From contig VXSC01000032.1 in assembly GCA_009838195.1 (NCBI GenBank), forward strand, positions 1 through 64,000: a DNA stretch of 64,000 nt, read 5' to 3'. The DNA comes from Rhodothermaceae bacterium (GTDB lineage Bacteria > Bacteroidota > Rhodothermia > Rhodothermales > Bin80). Below are positions 18,024 to 26,492 of this stretch, one piece after another; position 1 is the first letter of the stretch, and every line of letters starts with the position of its first letter. The notes beneath the pieces were generated by a model that saw only the letters and a list, made by a program, of their open reading frames with translations, was not told where the DNA came from and made no database searches. A program made the position numbers and the translations under genes.

Positions 18024-18712
18024 AGTCTTATCGGCTTAACTTCATCGTAGAAGGGAAGACTGAAGAAAGATTCGTCAACCAAGTGTTGCAAAGTTACTTC
18101 GCTGACCAAGCAATTTACACCGCAGTGCACTGCGTTACGACCCGGCGTGACCGGCGTATGCCAAACATCATGGAACGAGGTGGTCTGACAACTTACCGCC
18201 ACGCATACAAAGACATTCAGAAATGGATCAAGGAGGAAAAGACTGAAAATGTCAGATTCACAACCATGTTTGATCTGTATCGACTGCCCCCCAACTTCCC
18301 CGGTTACGAGGATGCCAACAATGAATCCGATCCCTACGTTCGGGTGAGGGCCTTGGAAAAGGCGTTGGAGGAATCCATCTGTGACCGACGATTTATTCCG
18401 TACATTCAGCTTCACGAGTTTGAAGCCCTACTGTTCTCTGATATACAGCAACTCAGCCTACAAGTCCCGGAGTATTCAAAGGAAATTCATAAGTTGGTGA
18501 AAATAGCGTCAGATTTCAGCTCTCCCGAATTGATCAACGACGGACGAACAACGGCGCCTTCGAAACGGATTATTGAGGCAATCCCTGAATACAATAACCT
18601 AAAGGCGTTTGTTGGTCCGATTGTCACTTCAAAGATTGGCCTCCCGATACTCAAATCGCAATGCCAACATTTTCGGGAATGGCTGGAGAAACTGACGACT
18701 GCCTTTACCTGA
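18020..18712 (+). CDS. DUF4276 (Toprim-like) partner protein
   Basis: A 230-residue protein of the DUF4276 family. It opens with NFIVEGKTEERF (Glu11, Glu15) and carries TTMFDLYRLPPNFPG (Asp85) and LHEFEALLFSD (about 131-141). The Glu-then-Asp arrangement is like that of Toprim nucleases, so a metal-dependent nuclease effector is plausible but not shown. I place the start at the TTG at 18020: GGAGG lies 6 nt upstream and the TTG overlaps the TGA of the ATPase gene. The longer frames from 17960 (GTG) or 17990 (ATG) lie inside the ATPase gene and lack a suitable site. The tight coupling argues for a protein complex. Confidence 0.85.
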   Translation: MKSYRLNFIVEGKTEERFVNQVLQSYFADQAIYTAVHCVTTRRDRRMPNIMERGGLTTYRHAYKDIQKWIKEEKTENVRFTTMFDLYRLPPNFPGYEDANNESDPYVRVRALEKALEESICDRRFIPYIQLHEFEALLFSDIQQLSLQVPEYSKEIHKLVKIASDFSSPELINDGRTTAPSKRIIEAIPEYNNLKAFVGPIVTSKIGLPILKSQCQHFREWLEKLTTAFT

Positions 18713-18922
18713 CTGTAGCGACATTCAATCCCTTTCTGAGGGTTATCAGTGGATGATCTTTACCAATACTTGTCATTAGCCCTTCAACGATCCGCTGTAT
18801 TGGGGGCAAATCCTATGTTACCCGATCATCACAATTATCCTCCCCTCCTATTTAGTTGATCGAATACCCGTCTGGCTGAATTTCTGGCTCCTGCAACAGT
18901 AAATATGTTGTACCGAACTGTT

Positions 18923-19867
18923 TTAATTGTGGCAAAACTCAGTAACGGCATCCAGAACGGTCGTCACGATATCCTTGCGGTCATAAAAGTCAAATTGATT
19001 GATATCATCCGCTAACCATATTTTCTGGACCGGAACTCCCACTGCCTGTTCATAAGCAGCAGCACCGGAAGGTAAAGCCATCCCCTCCGAGCCAACCAGC
19101 AGGGTTGGTTTCTTTAACCTTGATGCGGATGAAAGAGCATTGTAGGTAAGCCAAGGCTTCCAGCTACAAACATTGAATTTATTGTCGTATTCTGGAATCA
19201 GTCCCCTGTGTTCCTCGGTGTAATAAGGTGCCTGAAACATCACAGATGTATCATCAGTCGCACTGGCGGCAATCAGGATCTCAGGAGAATCTGATTGCTC
19301 TGAGGCCTCACTGGCACTGATAAGTTTATCCACCGCATCATCACCACCATAAATGTTGACTGCCATACCTGGATCATGAAGCCAAGGGGCTACTAACGCC
19401 AATTTTGAGAGGTTTTTACTATCGGCTGCAGCCTCAGCCATATAACCGGATGATGCACATATACCAAGTCCGCAGAGATTTTGAGAATCAACATCATCAC
19501 GAGTCATGAAATAGGCAATTGCGGCGTGAATATCTTCGGTCTTAACAGCCGGATCTTCCACATATCGGCGATTCCCCTGACTCTCCCCCCAACCTGTGAA
19601 ATCGAATGCCAGTGCAATCGTCCCACGCACGGCAAGCTCCCGAGCATAAGCACCCGCCATCTGCTCTTTGACTGTTGTCCAAGCCCCGGTGACAATAACA
19701 GCTGGAAATCGGCCACTCTTATCAGCAAGCTTTGTCCACCTTGGACGCGCAGGTTTATACAGTATTCCCTTGAGAGTAACACCTGCACTCGTGAACGTAA
19801 CCGCTTCCGTTTCGATACCACTTGGGTCGGGAGTATTCTGCAGATTAATGAATTCCATGTCTGGCAT
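18923..19867 (-). CDS. Alpha/beta hydrolase (dienelactone hydrolase/YcjY-like)
   Basis: A 314-residue cytosolic alpha/beta hydrolase. The first strands carry VTFTSAGVTLKGILYKP and FPAVIVTGAWTTVKEQM; FDFTGWGESQG follows. The nucleophile elbow is GICASSG (about residues 156-162), which resembles the Cys-type elbow of dienelactone hydrolase and YcjY-like proteins rather than the usual Gly-x-Ser-x-Gly. The C-terminal domain has TLLVGSEG and a late Asp/His region. The substrate is unknown. Met4 is an alternative start. It stands alone, 149 bp downstream of the phosphatase-like gene. Confidence 0.8.
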   Translation of the reverse strand: MPDMEFINLQNTPDPSGIETEAVTFTSAGVTLKGILYKPARPRWTKLADKSGRFPAVIVTGAWTTVKEQMAGAYARELAVRGTIALAFDFTGWGESQGNRRYVEDPAVKTEDIHAAIAYFMTRDDVDSQNLCGLGICASSGYMAEAAADSKNLSKLALVAPWLHDPGMAVNIYGGDDAVDKLISASEASEQSDSPEILIAASATDDTSVMFQAPYYTEEHRGLIPEYDNKFNVCSWKPWLTYNALSSASRLKKPTLLVGSEGMALPSGAAAYEQAVGVPVQKIWLADDINQFDFYDRKDIVTTVLDAVTEFCHN

Positions 19868-20016
19868 TTTGGCTCAAGAAATCAAACAATTTCGCATATA
19901 ACTATAATGGATGTATGATGTGCTCCCGATTGATTTTTTGAACGAATCACGCCTACTAACGATTTCGACAACTCAGGTACACAACCTTGATTCCCCACAA
20001 TTCTTTTCGGCGGACA

Positions 20017-20841
20017 CTACTGAGTGAGTTGGATCTGTGCTTTTACAGGCAGATGATCGGAGACATATCTGCCATTTTGAATTGAAACTACTGCTTCATA
20101 GCTGGAGACATCCCATTCGGGCGATACGAGTACGTAATCAATTCGTGGGGCTTCATTAAGTTGATCATTTTCAAGAAATCCACTGAATGTACCCACAGGC
20201 CCGATTACTGGCATCTTACTCACCACGTGCGCATCCTTTAATAAATCTTCTCCGGTTAAAGTCACAAAAGCATCAGAATCCGGGGTTGTATTCAGATCTC
20301 CGAGCAACAATACGGGCTCGCTGAGTTCCTGAATGCGCTCTGCCAAAAGCTTTGCACTCTGCATCCTAGCTTCAATTCCACGGTGATCAAAATGTGTGTT
20401 TACGACATGGATATCCAGATCTGTACCCCGCACTTTTAAGTGTACTGAAGTGGCCACTCTGGGAAGGGCAGCGTCCCAACCTCGACTCCCCGGTTGCTCG
20501 GGAGTCTCAGATAACCAGAAGGTTGTGGTTCCAAGTAGTTCAAAGATGGCTGTCTTGAAAAAAATCGGGGCAAACTCTCCACCTTCTTTACCGTCATCTC
20601 TTCCGACTCCCACCCAATCATAGTCGGGAAGCTGCGCAGCTAATTGTGCAACCTGATGACTGAGTGCTTCCTGAACCCCAATCAGGTCGGCCTGCCGCAT
20701 CTCACTGGCAACCCACTCTACCCGATGGCTCCATGCACTTGCTCCATCATCGGGATTATCATAGCGAATATTGAAAGACATCGCTGTAAAACCCGCAGGT
20801 GTGGGTTGAGCGAGTACGACCATGATCAGCAGATTAAACAT
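20017..20841 (-). CDS. Endonuclease/exonuclease/phosphatase family exported protein
   Basis: A 274-residue metal-dependent phosphoesterase fold. The set of active-site blocks is intact: MSFNIRYDNP (Asn), LIGVQEA (Glu), VNTHFDH (His), LLGDLNTTPDSD (Asp, Asn) and SDHLPV (Asp-His). A short hydrophobic N-terminus (residues 1-17) suggests export or membrane anchoring. Family members cleave nucleic acids, inositol phosphates or sphingomyelin, so the substrate is open. Its ATG follows the moaA stop by one base, and its Shine-Dalgarno GGAGG lies within the last two Gly codons of moaA, so the two genes are translationally linked. Confidence 0.88.
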   Translation of the reverse strand: MFNLLIMVVLAQPTPAGFTAMSFNIRYDNPDDGASAWSHRVEWVASEMRQADLIGVQEALSHQVAQLAAQLPDYDWVGVGRDDGKEGGEFAPIFFKTAIFELLGTTTFWLSETPEQPGSRGWDAALPRVATSVHLKVRGTDLDIHVVNTHFDHRGIEARMQSAKLLAERIQELSEPVLLLGDLNTTPDSDAFVTLTGEDLLKDAHVVSKMPVIGPVGTFSGFLENDQLNEAPRIDYVLVSPEWDVSSYEAVVSIQNGRYVSDHLPVKAQIQLTQ

Positions 20842-20842
20842 G

Positions 20843-21925
20843 TTATCCTCCTATCGTAATCATTGGGCGATTTTTAGAGGCTGCAATGAGATGCATCCCG
20901 GCATGCCGAGCGTGTTTTCTGCTTACCGCTGTATGGATCAGTTCCAGTAAATCCTGATCACTGGCTCCACTTCGCATTACACGGCGTAGGTTTACTTCGG
21001 AGCGCCCAAACAGACATACTTTTAGGTGACCATCTGCCGTGATCCGGAGACGATTGCAGCCTTCACAGAAATGATCTGTCATGGATGTGATAAACCCGAC
21101 TTGACCAAGAAACCCCGGGACTTTGTACAGTTTAGCTGTTTCATTGCGGCCGTTGTGCAGTGCCTCAATTGGATACACTCGGCGAATAATACGGAGCATC
21201 TGGTCGTAAGGGACCAGTTTATCCTCATTCCAGCGATTACCATCAAAAGGCATGAACTCAATGAAACGAACCTCGATCGGACGATCACAGGTGAATTCAA
21301 CAAAGTCGACAAGCTCATCCTCATTCACTCCCCTCATCACAACACAGTTGACCTTGAGCGGAGAATATCCCATCTTTAGAGCACTTTCAATTGCAGCCAA
21401 TACAAGCTCAAGGCCATCTCGACGCGTGATCGCTTTAAAGCGATCAGGCTGCAATGTATCCAGACTTACATTGATCAAATTCACTCCAGCTGCCCGTAGT
21501 GCATGTAGCCTACGTTTTAGCAGTAGCGCATTGGTCGTCATCGCAAGGGTCTGAAGTCCTGGCAAGGAGCCTAGTTCTTCAGCAATTTTTTCAATCCCTG
21601 ACCTGAGTAGAGGCTCTCCTCCAGTCAAACGGATCTTTGTCACACCCTGCTCAACAAAAAGCCGTGCTAAACGGATGATTTCCTGATCCGTTAACAATTT
21701 TTCGGGCGATGTCCAGTCAAGCCCATCTTCTGGCATACAGTAGCCACATCTCAGGTTACAGCGCTCAACAAGTGAAATTCTGAGATAGTTGTGCACCCTT
21801 CCAAACCCATCCGAAAGAACGCTGGCCTGACTCTTAGCGGGTGAATAGGATAATGGGAAATCATCGGGAACCTGCGACGTAGGGATGATGTCTGGCTCCG
21901 ATAAAACCTTAAGTTCGAACATCAT
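20843..21925 (-). CDS. moaA: GTP 3',8-cyclase (molybdenum cofactor synthesis)
   Basis: A 360-residue radical SAM enzyme that starts molybdopterin synthesis from GTP, cytosolic. The N-terminal cluster motif CNLRCGYC (about residues 57-64), the TGGEPLLR block, the second cluster FCEGCNRLR with a later Cys (KVCLFG), and the C-terminal Gly-Gly tail (MITIGG) are all present. The N-terminal 40 residues are longer than usual. Neighbouring moa genes are absent from the window; modA and modB lie about 9 kb away. It is divergent from argG and followed by the phosphoesterase gene with a 1-base gap. Confidence 0.95.
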   Translation of the reverse strand: MMFELKVLSEPDIIPTSQVPDDFPLSYSPAKSQASVLSDGFGRVHNYLRISLVERCNLRCGYCMPEDGLDWTSPEKLLTDQEIIRLARLFVEQGVTKIRLTGGEPLLRSGIEKIAEELGSLPGLQTLAMTTNALLLKRRLHALRAAGVNLINVSLDTLQPDRFKAITRRDGLELVLAAIESALKMGYSPLKVNCVVMRGVNEDELVDFVEFTCDRPIEVRFIEFMPFDGNRWNEDKLVPYDQMLRIIRRVYPIEALHNGRNETAKLYKVPGFLGQVGFITSMTDHFCEGCNRLRITADGHLKVCLFGRSEVNLRRVMRSGASDQDLLELIHTAVSRKHARHAGMHLIAASKNRPMITIGG

Positions 21926-22125
21926 CTTTGCACTGCGAGGCTACAAGCAAGTTCTACAACAGTCGGAAATGTAAGATCTGATCTCCAATCTGCCAGATTG
22001 AACAACTCTGACAAAGTGATCTGGTTCGTTCATGTGTTGATCAACCCTGCGTGTGGTTTGGGACAGTTATTGATCCAAGGTTACCTCCATGCGTTAAAGT
22101 GCGGCTGTTCAGGAATCGAGACAGA
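21926..22125. promoter_or_regulatory. Divergent moaA/argG upstream region with two palindromes
   Basis: About 200 bp separate the two divergent start codons. Two inverted repeats are visible: CAATCT-gcc-AGATTG at 21986-22000 and the perfect 10-bp palindrome GTTGATCAAC at 22036-22045. Either could be an operator for the arginine operon, but neither matches a regulator I can name with confidence, and no repressor gene is nearby. Confidence 0.4.
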
Positions 22126-23316
22126 ATGGGAATCGTACTGGCATTTAGTGGCGGCTTAGACACCTCTTTTTGCGTTCCATACTTGCGTGAAAAGTACGAT
22201 GAATCAGTATTTACCGTAACGGTGGATACTGGCGCATCCCTGGATGAGACTGCCTTGAAAGCTCGCTCCATACAGCTTGGGGCAGAAAAACATTTTCACA
22301 TTGATGCCCGTCAGACCCTGTATGAGGACTATTTGAAGTTTCTCATTATGGGAAATGTCTTACGTGGAGGTGTATATCCCCTCTGTGTCGGCGCAGAACG
22401 TGTGGTGCAAGCTCTTGAGGTTGTCAAGATTGCCCGACAGGTCGGAGCTCGGGCAATTGCGCATGGCTCAACGGGAGCAGGCAACGATCAAGTACGATTC
22501 GATTCTGTGGTCCACCTGTTCGCTGATGAAATGGAACTCATCACACCAATCCGTGATGAAGGACTCACTAGGAAGGACACAACAGGATTTCTTCTTGAGC
22601 GAGGATTCTCCGTCCCTGAAAAGACGACCCGGTATTCCATCAATGAAGGGCTCTGGGGAACAACCATTGGAGGTGAAGAAACGCTCGGGACCGCCAAGCC
22701 ATTACCGGATGAAGCCTACCCACATACTGTACCTGCCGCTGAAGCACCTGAAGCAGGCCTTGAGCTGCGTATTCAATTCGAGAATGGCTTACCCATTGCC
22801 TTGGATGGTGAGGAATTGCCTCCCGTTGCATTAATCACCAAACTTGCCTCTGTCGGTGCCAAGCACGGAGCTGGACGAAATATTCATGTCGGGGATACGA
22901 TATTTGGACTCAAGGGACGAATTGGATTTGAGGCTCCTGCCCCTCTGATTCTGATCACCGCACACAGAGAGTTAGAGAAGCTTGTCCTCACCAAATGGCA
23001 ACGCTATCAAAAGGATCAGTTGAGCGACTTCTATGGTATGCTACTCCACGAAGGACAATACTTCGATCCCGTAATGAGAGATATTGAAGCATTCCTGACC
23101 TCCTCCCAGCATGGGGTTACCGGTTCCGTATTCGTTCGGCTTTATAAGGGTAATATTTCCGTCCAGGGCTGCGAAAGTCCCTATTCCATGTTTGATAATG
23201 GCGTGGCCACTTATGGCGAAGAGACTGCTCTCTGGGATGGACCCGATGCTCGCAGTTTTTCGAAACTCAGCGGCCTTCAAGCTTATCTCGCGTACAAGGC
23301 ACGCTCGAAAAAATGA
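22126..23316 (+). CDS. argG: Argininosuccinate synthase
   Basis: A 396-residue cytosolic ligase that joins citrulline and aspartate with ATP. The P-loop LAFSGGLDTSF begins at residue 5, followed by the GSTGAGNDQVRFDS and ALDGE blocks and the C-terminal QGCESPYSMFD region. The start is the ATG at 22126, right before the P-loop strand; the frame extends to a GTG at 22051 without family-like sequence. It is the first gene of an arginine operon in which successive genes overlap by a few bases (argC begins within its last codons). Argininosuccinate lyase, the next step, is not in the window. Confidence 0.96.
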   Translation: MGIVLAFSGGLDTSFCVPYLREKYDESVFTVTVDTGASLDETALKARSIQLGAEKHFHIDARQTLYEDYLKFLIMGNVLRGGVYPLCVGAERVVQALEVVKIARQVGARAIAHGSTGAGNDQVRFDSVVHLFADEMELITPIRDEGLTRKDTTGFLLERGFSVPEKTTRYSINEGLWGTTIGGEETLGTAKPLPDEAYPHTVPAAEAPEAGLELRIQFENGLPIALDGEELPPVALITKLASVGAKHGAGRNIHVGDTIFGLKGRIGFEAPAPLILITAHRELEKLVLTKWQRYQKDQLSDFYGMLLHEGQYFDPVMRDIEAFLTSSQHGVTGSVFVRLYKGNISVQGCESPYSMFDNGVATYGEETALWDGPDARSFSKLSGLQAYLAYKARSKK

Positions 23317-24311
23317 TTCGTACAGCAGTTCTGCATGGCAGCGGCTACGTTGGCCGTGAGCTTATACGACTGATCCTTCAGCATCCTCATGCATCGCTTG
23401 CATGCGTCACCAGCCGAACCTATGCAGGGAAACCACTGCATGTCGCACATCCAGCACTACGAGGACAACAAAAGATTCAATTTACCGCTGCTACGGAATT
23501 TGATGCGTCAGATATTGATGTCGTATTCGTGGCTGCCGAACATGGTAAGGGGGCGGCGAGCGTCAGAGCATTGATTGATAATGGATATACGGGATACATT
23601 ATTGACATGAGCTCTGATTTCAGGTTTAAAGATGTATCGAAGTTCGAATCACTCTTTAATGTGAAACACCCTGCTCCTGAACTGATCCCCGAATTTAAAT
23701 ACGGACAACCAGAACTCTTTGCCCCCTACTCTACCCGTTTCATTGCGAATCCTGGTTGTTTTGCGACGGGAATGCTTCTTGCTATCTGGCCGATTAACCA
23801 ATGCTGTGCGGAAGCCGACGCTTCTATCATCGCACTCACTGGAGCATCCGGTTCAGGAATTCGTCCAAAACCAACGACTCATTTCCCAGAGAGAGATGGG
23901 AATGTACGAGCCTACAAGGTGCTTGATCATCAGCATTTAGCTGAGATTTCACAGTTTGTCGGTTCCGGTATTCATCTGGCTATGGTGCCGGTATCTGGAC
24001 CCTGGACACGCGGCATATGGGGAACAATCCAACTTAAATCTCCCCTACCTGAATCCGAAATTGCAAAATGGTTCAAGGACCTGTATGATCACCATCCGCT
24101 CATTCGACTCTGGCCAGGTAAACTTCCAGAACTGCATTATGCCGTCGGTTCTCCGTATTGCGATTTGGGATGGGTCATGCGAGATGAAGATCTCGTGATT
24201 GGCTTTGCTTTAGACAACATGCTTCGCGGGGCTGCTTCACAAGCAATCCAGAACATGAATCTGTTGACGGACTTGTCGATCACAACCGGGCTTGTAGCGG
24301 AAACTCACTGA
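23313..24311 (+). CDS. argC: N-acyl-gamma-glutamyl-phosphate reductase
   Basis: A 332-residue NADP-dependent reductase that makes acyl-glutamate semialdehyde. GSGYVGRELIRLI is the nucleotide-binding loop (about residues 9-21); NPGCFATGM holds the catalytic Cys (about residue 148); and HFPERDGNVRAYKVLDHQH contains the substrate-binding His. It overlaps argG by 4 bp (ATGA) and its own stop overlaps the argD start by one base. The acyl group in this organism may be succinyl rather than acetyl; see the carbamoyltransferase. Confidence 0.94.
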   Translation: MIRTAVLHGSGYVGRELIRLILQHPHASLACVTSRTYAGKPLHVAHPALRGQQKIQFTAATEFDASDIDVVFVAAEHGKGAASVRALIDNGYTGYIIDMSSDFRFKDVSKFESLFNVKHPAPELIPEFKYGQPELFAPYSTRFIANPGCFATGMLLAIWPINQCCAEADASIIALTGASGSGIRPKPTTHFPERDGNVRAYKVLDHQHLAEISQFVGSGIHLAMVPVSGPWTRGIWGTIQLKSPLPESEIAKWFKDLYDHHPLIRLWPGKLPELHYAVGSPYCDLGWVMRDEDLVIGFALDNMLRGAASQAIQNMNLLTDLSITTGLVAETH

Positions 24312-25483
24312 TGAAAACGCAAACGATCTTGAAGGATGAAGATACATTTCTCATCCCGACCTATAAGAAAATGCCCCTCGCACTCGTGCGTGGCAAAGGA
24401 TGCTATGTATGGGATGCGGATGGGAATCGTTATCTGGATTTTTACGGAGGCCACTGTGTGACTGCCCTTGGGCATTGCCCTGCCCCGGTGGTGGATGCAA
24501 TTCAAAAGCAGAGTGAGCGGCTTCTCTTTTATTCGAATGTTGTTTACAACGATACCCGGGCTCATGCTGCTAGGCTACTGGCAGAAATGGCGCCACTCCA
24601 TCGGATTTTCTTCTGCAACTCCGGTACGGAAGCAATTGAAACGGCGCTCAAGATCGCTAGAAAATCCACCGGCCGAAACGGTATCATCTCTACAAAAAAC
24701 GGATTTCACGGACGTACTCTTGGAAGCCTGGCAACCACCTGGAATCCATCCTATAGAAATCCTTTCAAGGATGTATTGGCATCCGCGCATTATTTCGCCG
24801 AGTTTGGAGATCTGGAATCTGTAGAATCGATCCTTTCTCGGAACGAAGGCATTGCAGCCATACTCCTTGAGCCAATTCAGAGTATTGCTGGAATCGTAGA
24901 AGCTTCCAGCGATTACTTCCAAGGGCTCCGCGAGCTGTGCAATCGACATGATGTGTTGCTGATTTTTGACGAAATCCAGACCGGTGTGGGACGCACCGGC
25001 ACATTTAGTATTAGTGAACAATTTGGAGTAACTCCAGACATGATCACGCTCGCTAAAAGCCTCGGATCTGGGATTCCCGTCGGTGCGTTGTTGTTAAGTG
25101 ACCGACTCTCTGATGAAGTTCAGTATGGAGATCAGGGATCTACCTTTGGCGGAGGCATGATTGCAATGAGCGCTGTCATCGCAACCTTGGAATCGATCCA
25201 AAATGATGGCCTGATGGAGCGAGCGCCGGAAATATTTGATGCCATTGAGACTGCGATCAAACCGTACGTGACTGAAGTGTGCGGACACGGCTGCCTGATC
25301 GGCGTAAGGACTGAGCTGAGTACAAGTGATATTCTTCCAGCTCTGCGTAAAAATGGCGTATTAGCCGGTGGAAGTGCAGATCCGAATGTCATGCGCCTCA
25401 TGCCACCTCTGATCACCAATGCAGAGCATATTTCAGAATTCGCTGATGCGTTCAAAGACGTGATGGTGCGTGCTCATGCCTGA
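24311..25483 (+). CDS. argD: Acylornithine aminotransferase
   Basis: A 390-residue class III PLP-dependent aminotransferase that forms acylornithine. The NSGTEAIETALKIAR block (phosphate binding), FHGRTLGSLATT, IFDEIQTGVGRTG, and the PLP lysine in ITLAKSLGSGIPVG are in the usual order and length. The operon position between argC and argF' supports ArgD over other ornithine or GABA aminotransferases. It overlaps argC by one base and the next gene by 14 bp, so translational coupling is likely. Confidence 0.94.
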   Translation: MKTQTILKDEDTFLIPTYKKMPLALVRGKGCYVWDADGNRYLDFYGGHCVTALGHCPAPVVDAIQKQSERLLFYSNVVYNDTRAHAARLLAEMAPLHRIFFCNSGTEAIETALKIARKSTGRNGIISTKNGFHGRTLGSLATTWNPSYRNPFKDVLASAHYFAEFGDLESVESILSRNEGIAAILLEPIQSIAGIVEASSDYFQGLRELCNRHDVLLIFDEIQTGVGRTGTFSISEQFGVTPDMITLAKSLGSGIPVGALLLSDRLSDEVQYGDQGSTFGGGMIAMSAVIATLESIQNDGLMERAPEIFDAIETAIKPYVTEVCGHGCLIGVRTELSTSDILPALRKNGVLAGGSADPNVMRLMPPLITNAEHISEFADAFKDVMVRAHA

Positions 25484-26492
25484 TTCAGGACTGCATCACT
25501 TATTTGATTGGCATCTCGAAGATAACTTGACATGGGAAGAGCAATTAGCTCGTACCCGCCATCATTATCATCGCCCCCGATCGTTACGCAAACCGGACAC
25601 TCTCCGCAGTCTTGGACTGCTCTTCTTTAATTCCTCGTTGCGTACACGCACATCTATGGAAGTAGCGGCAGCTCGACTCGGTGCTCATACCTCGGTCATT
25701 ATCCCGGGATCTGGTGTATGGGGAATGGAATGGAATGATGGTGTTCGTATGGATGGCAAATCAGTAGAGCACATCCGGGAGGCGATTGGCGTACTTTCAC
25801 GATACTATGACGCGTTGGGCGTGCGCCTATTTGCAACAGGTACTGATTATGCAATTGATCAAAGCGAAGCACGATTCAAAAAAATTCTTGAGACTGCTAC
25901 TGTACCGGTTATCAACCTCGAATCCGCTTTATATCACCCTTGCCAGGCCCTGGCAGACGCTGCAACGATCAGAGAACACTTCAGTGATGAAGTCAAAGGA
26001 CGACGCTTTGTTCTTTCGTGGGCATGGCATCCTCGAGCATTAGCACAGGCCGTACCGAATTCTGCCCTTTTAATGGCAACCCGGCTTGGCATGCAGGTCA
26101 CCATTGCGCGACCAAAAGGGTTTGAGCTTGACCCTGAGATTATGCGACTCGCGGAATCATATACGTCAAAGCATGGCTTCTCATTAACAGAAACAGATGA
26201 TCAGGACGCTGCCTGCGAGGGAGCAGACATCATTTATGCCAAAGCCTGGGGAAGTCAGTTGCGTTATGATGATCTGGACCAGGAAAAAGTGTTACGCGAT
26301 CAGTACCAGAGTTGGCAAGTTCGAGAACACCATCTCGGTAATGCCGCCTTTATGCATTGCCTCCCTGTGCGCCGGGGAGTCGTGGTGGAGGATGCTGTTC
26401 TCAACAGCTCACAAGCCATCCATCTATTGCAGGCAGAATTTAGACTGCATGCACAAATAGCAATCCTAGAACGAGCCTGGAATCTCATATGA
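25470..26492 (+). CDS. argF': N-succinyl/N-acetyl-ornithine carbamoyltransferase
   Basis: A 340-residue transcarbamylase. SLRTRTSMEVAA is the carbamoyl-phosphate motif, followed by MDGKSVEHIREA, LYHPCQALADAATI and MHCLPVRRG. The HPCQ and HCLP blocks are family signatures. The alignment position that separates substrates (Glu92 in Xanthomonas acetylornithine enzyme, Pro90 in Bacteroides fragilis succinylornithine enzyme) is Val here. From published mutants, small or hydrophobic residues at this site favour succinylornithine, so I predict that substrate. It is not an ordinary ornithine carbamoyltransferase: it lies between argD and argB and is followed by a deacylase. Confidence 0.9.
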   Translation: MLMPDSGLHHLFDWHLEDNLTWEEQLARTRHHYHRPRSLRKPDTLRSLGLLFFNSSLRTRTSMEVAAARLGAHTSVIIPGSGVWGMEWNDGVRMDGKSVEHIREAIGVLSRYYDALGVRLFATGTDYAIDQSEARFKKILETATVPVINLESALYHPCQALADAATIREHFSDEVKGRRFVLSWAWHPRALAQAVPNSALLMATRLGMQVTIARPKGFELDPEIMRLAESYTSKHGFSLTETDDQDAACEGADIIYAKAWGSQLRYDDLDQEKVLRDQYQSWQVREHHLGNAAFMHCLPVRRGVVVEDAVLNSSQAIHLLQAEFRLHAQIAILERAWNLI

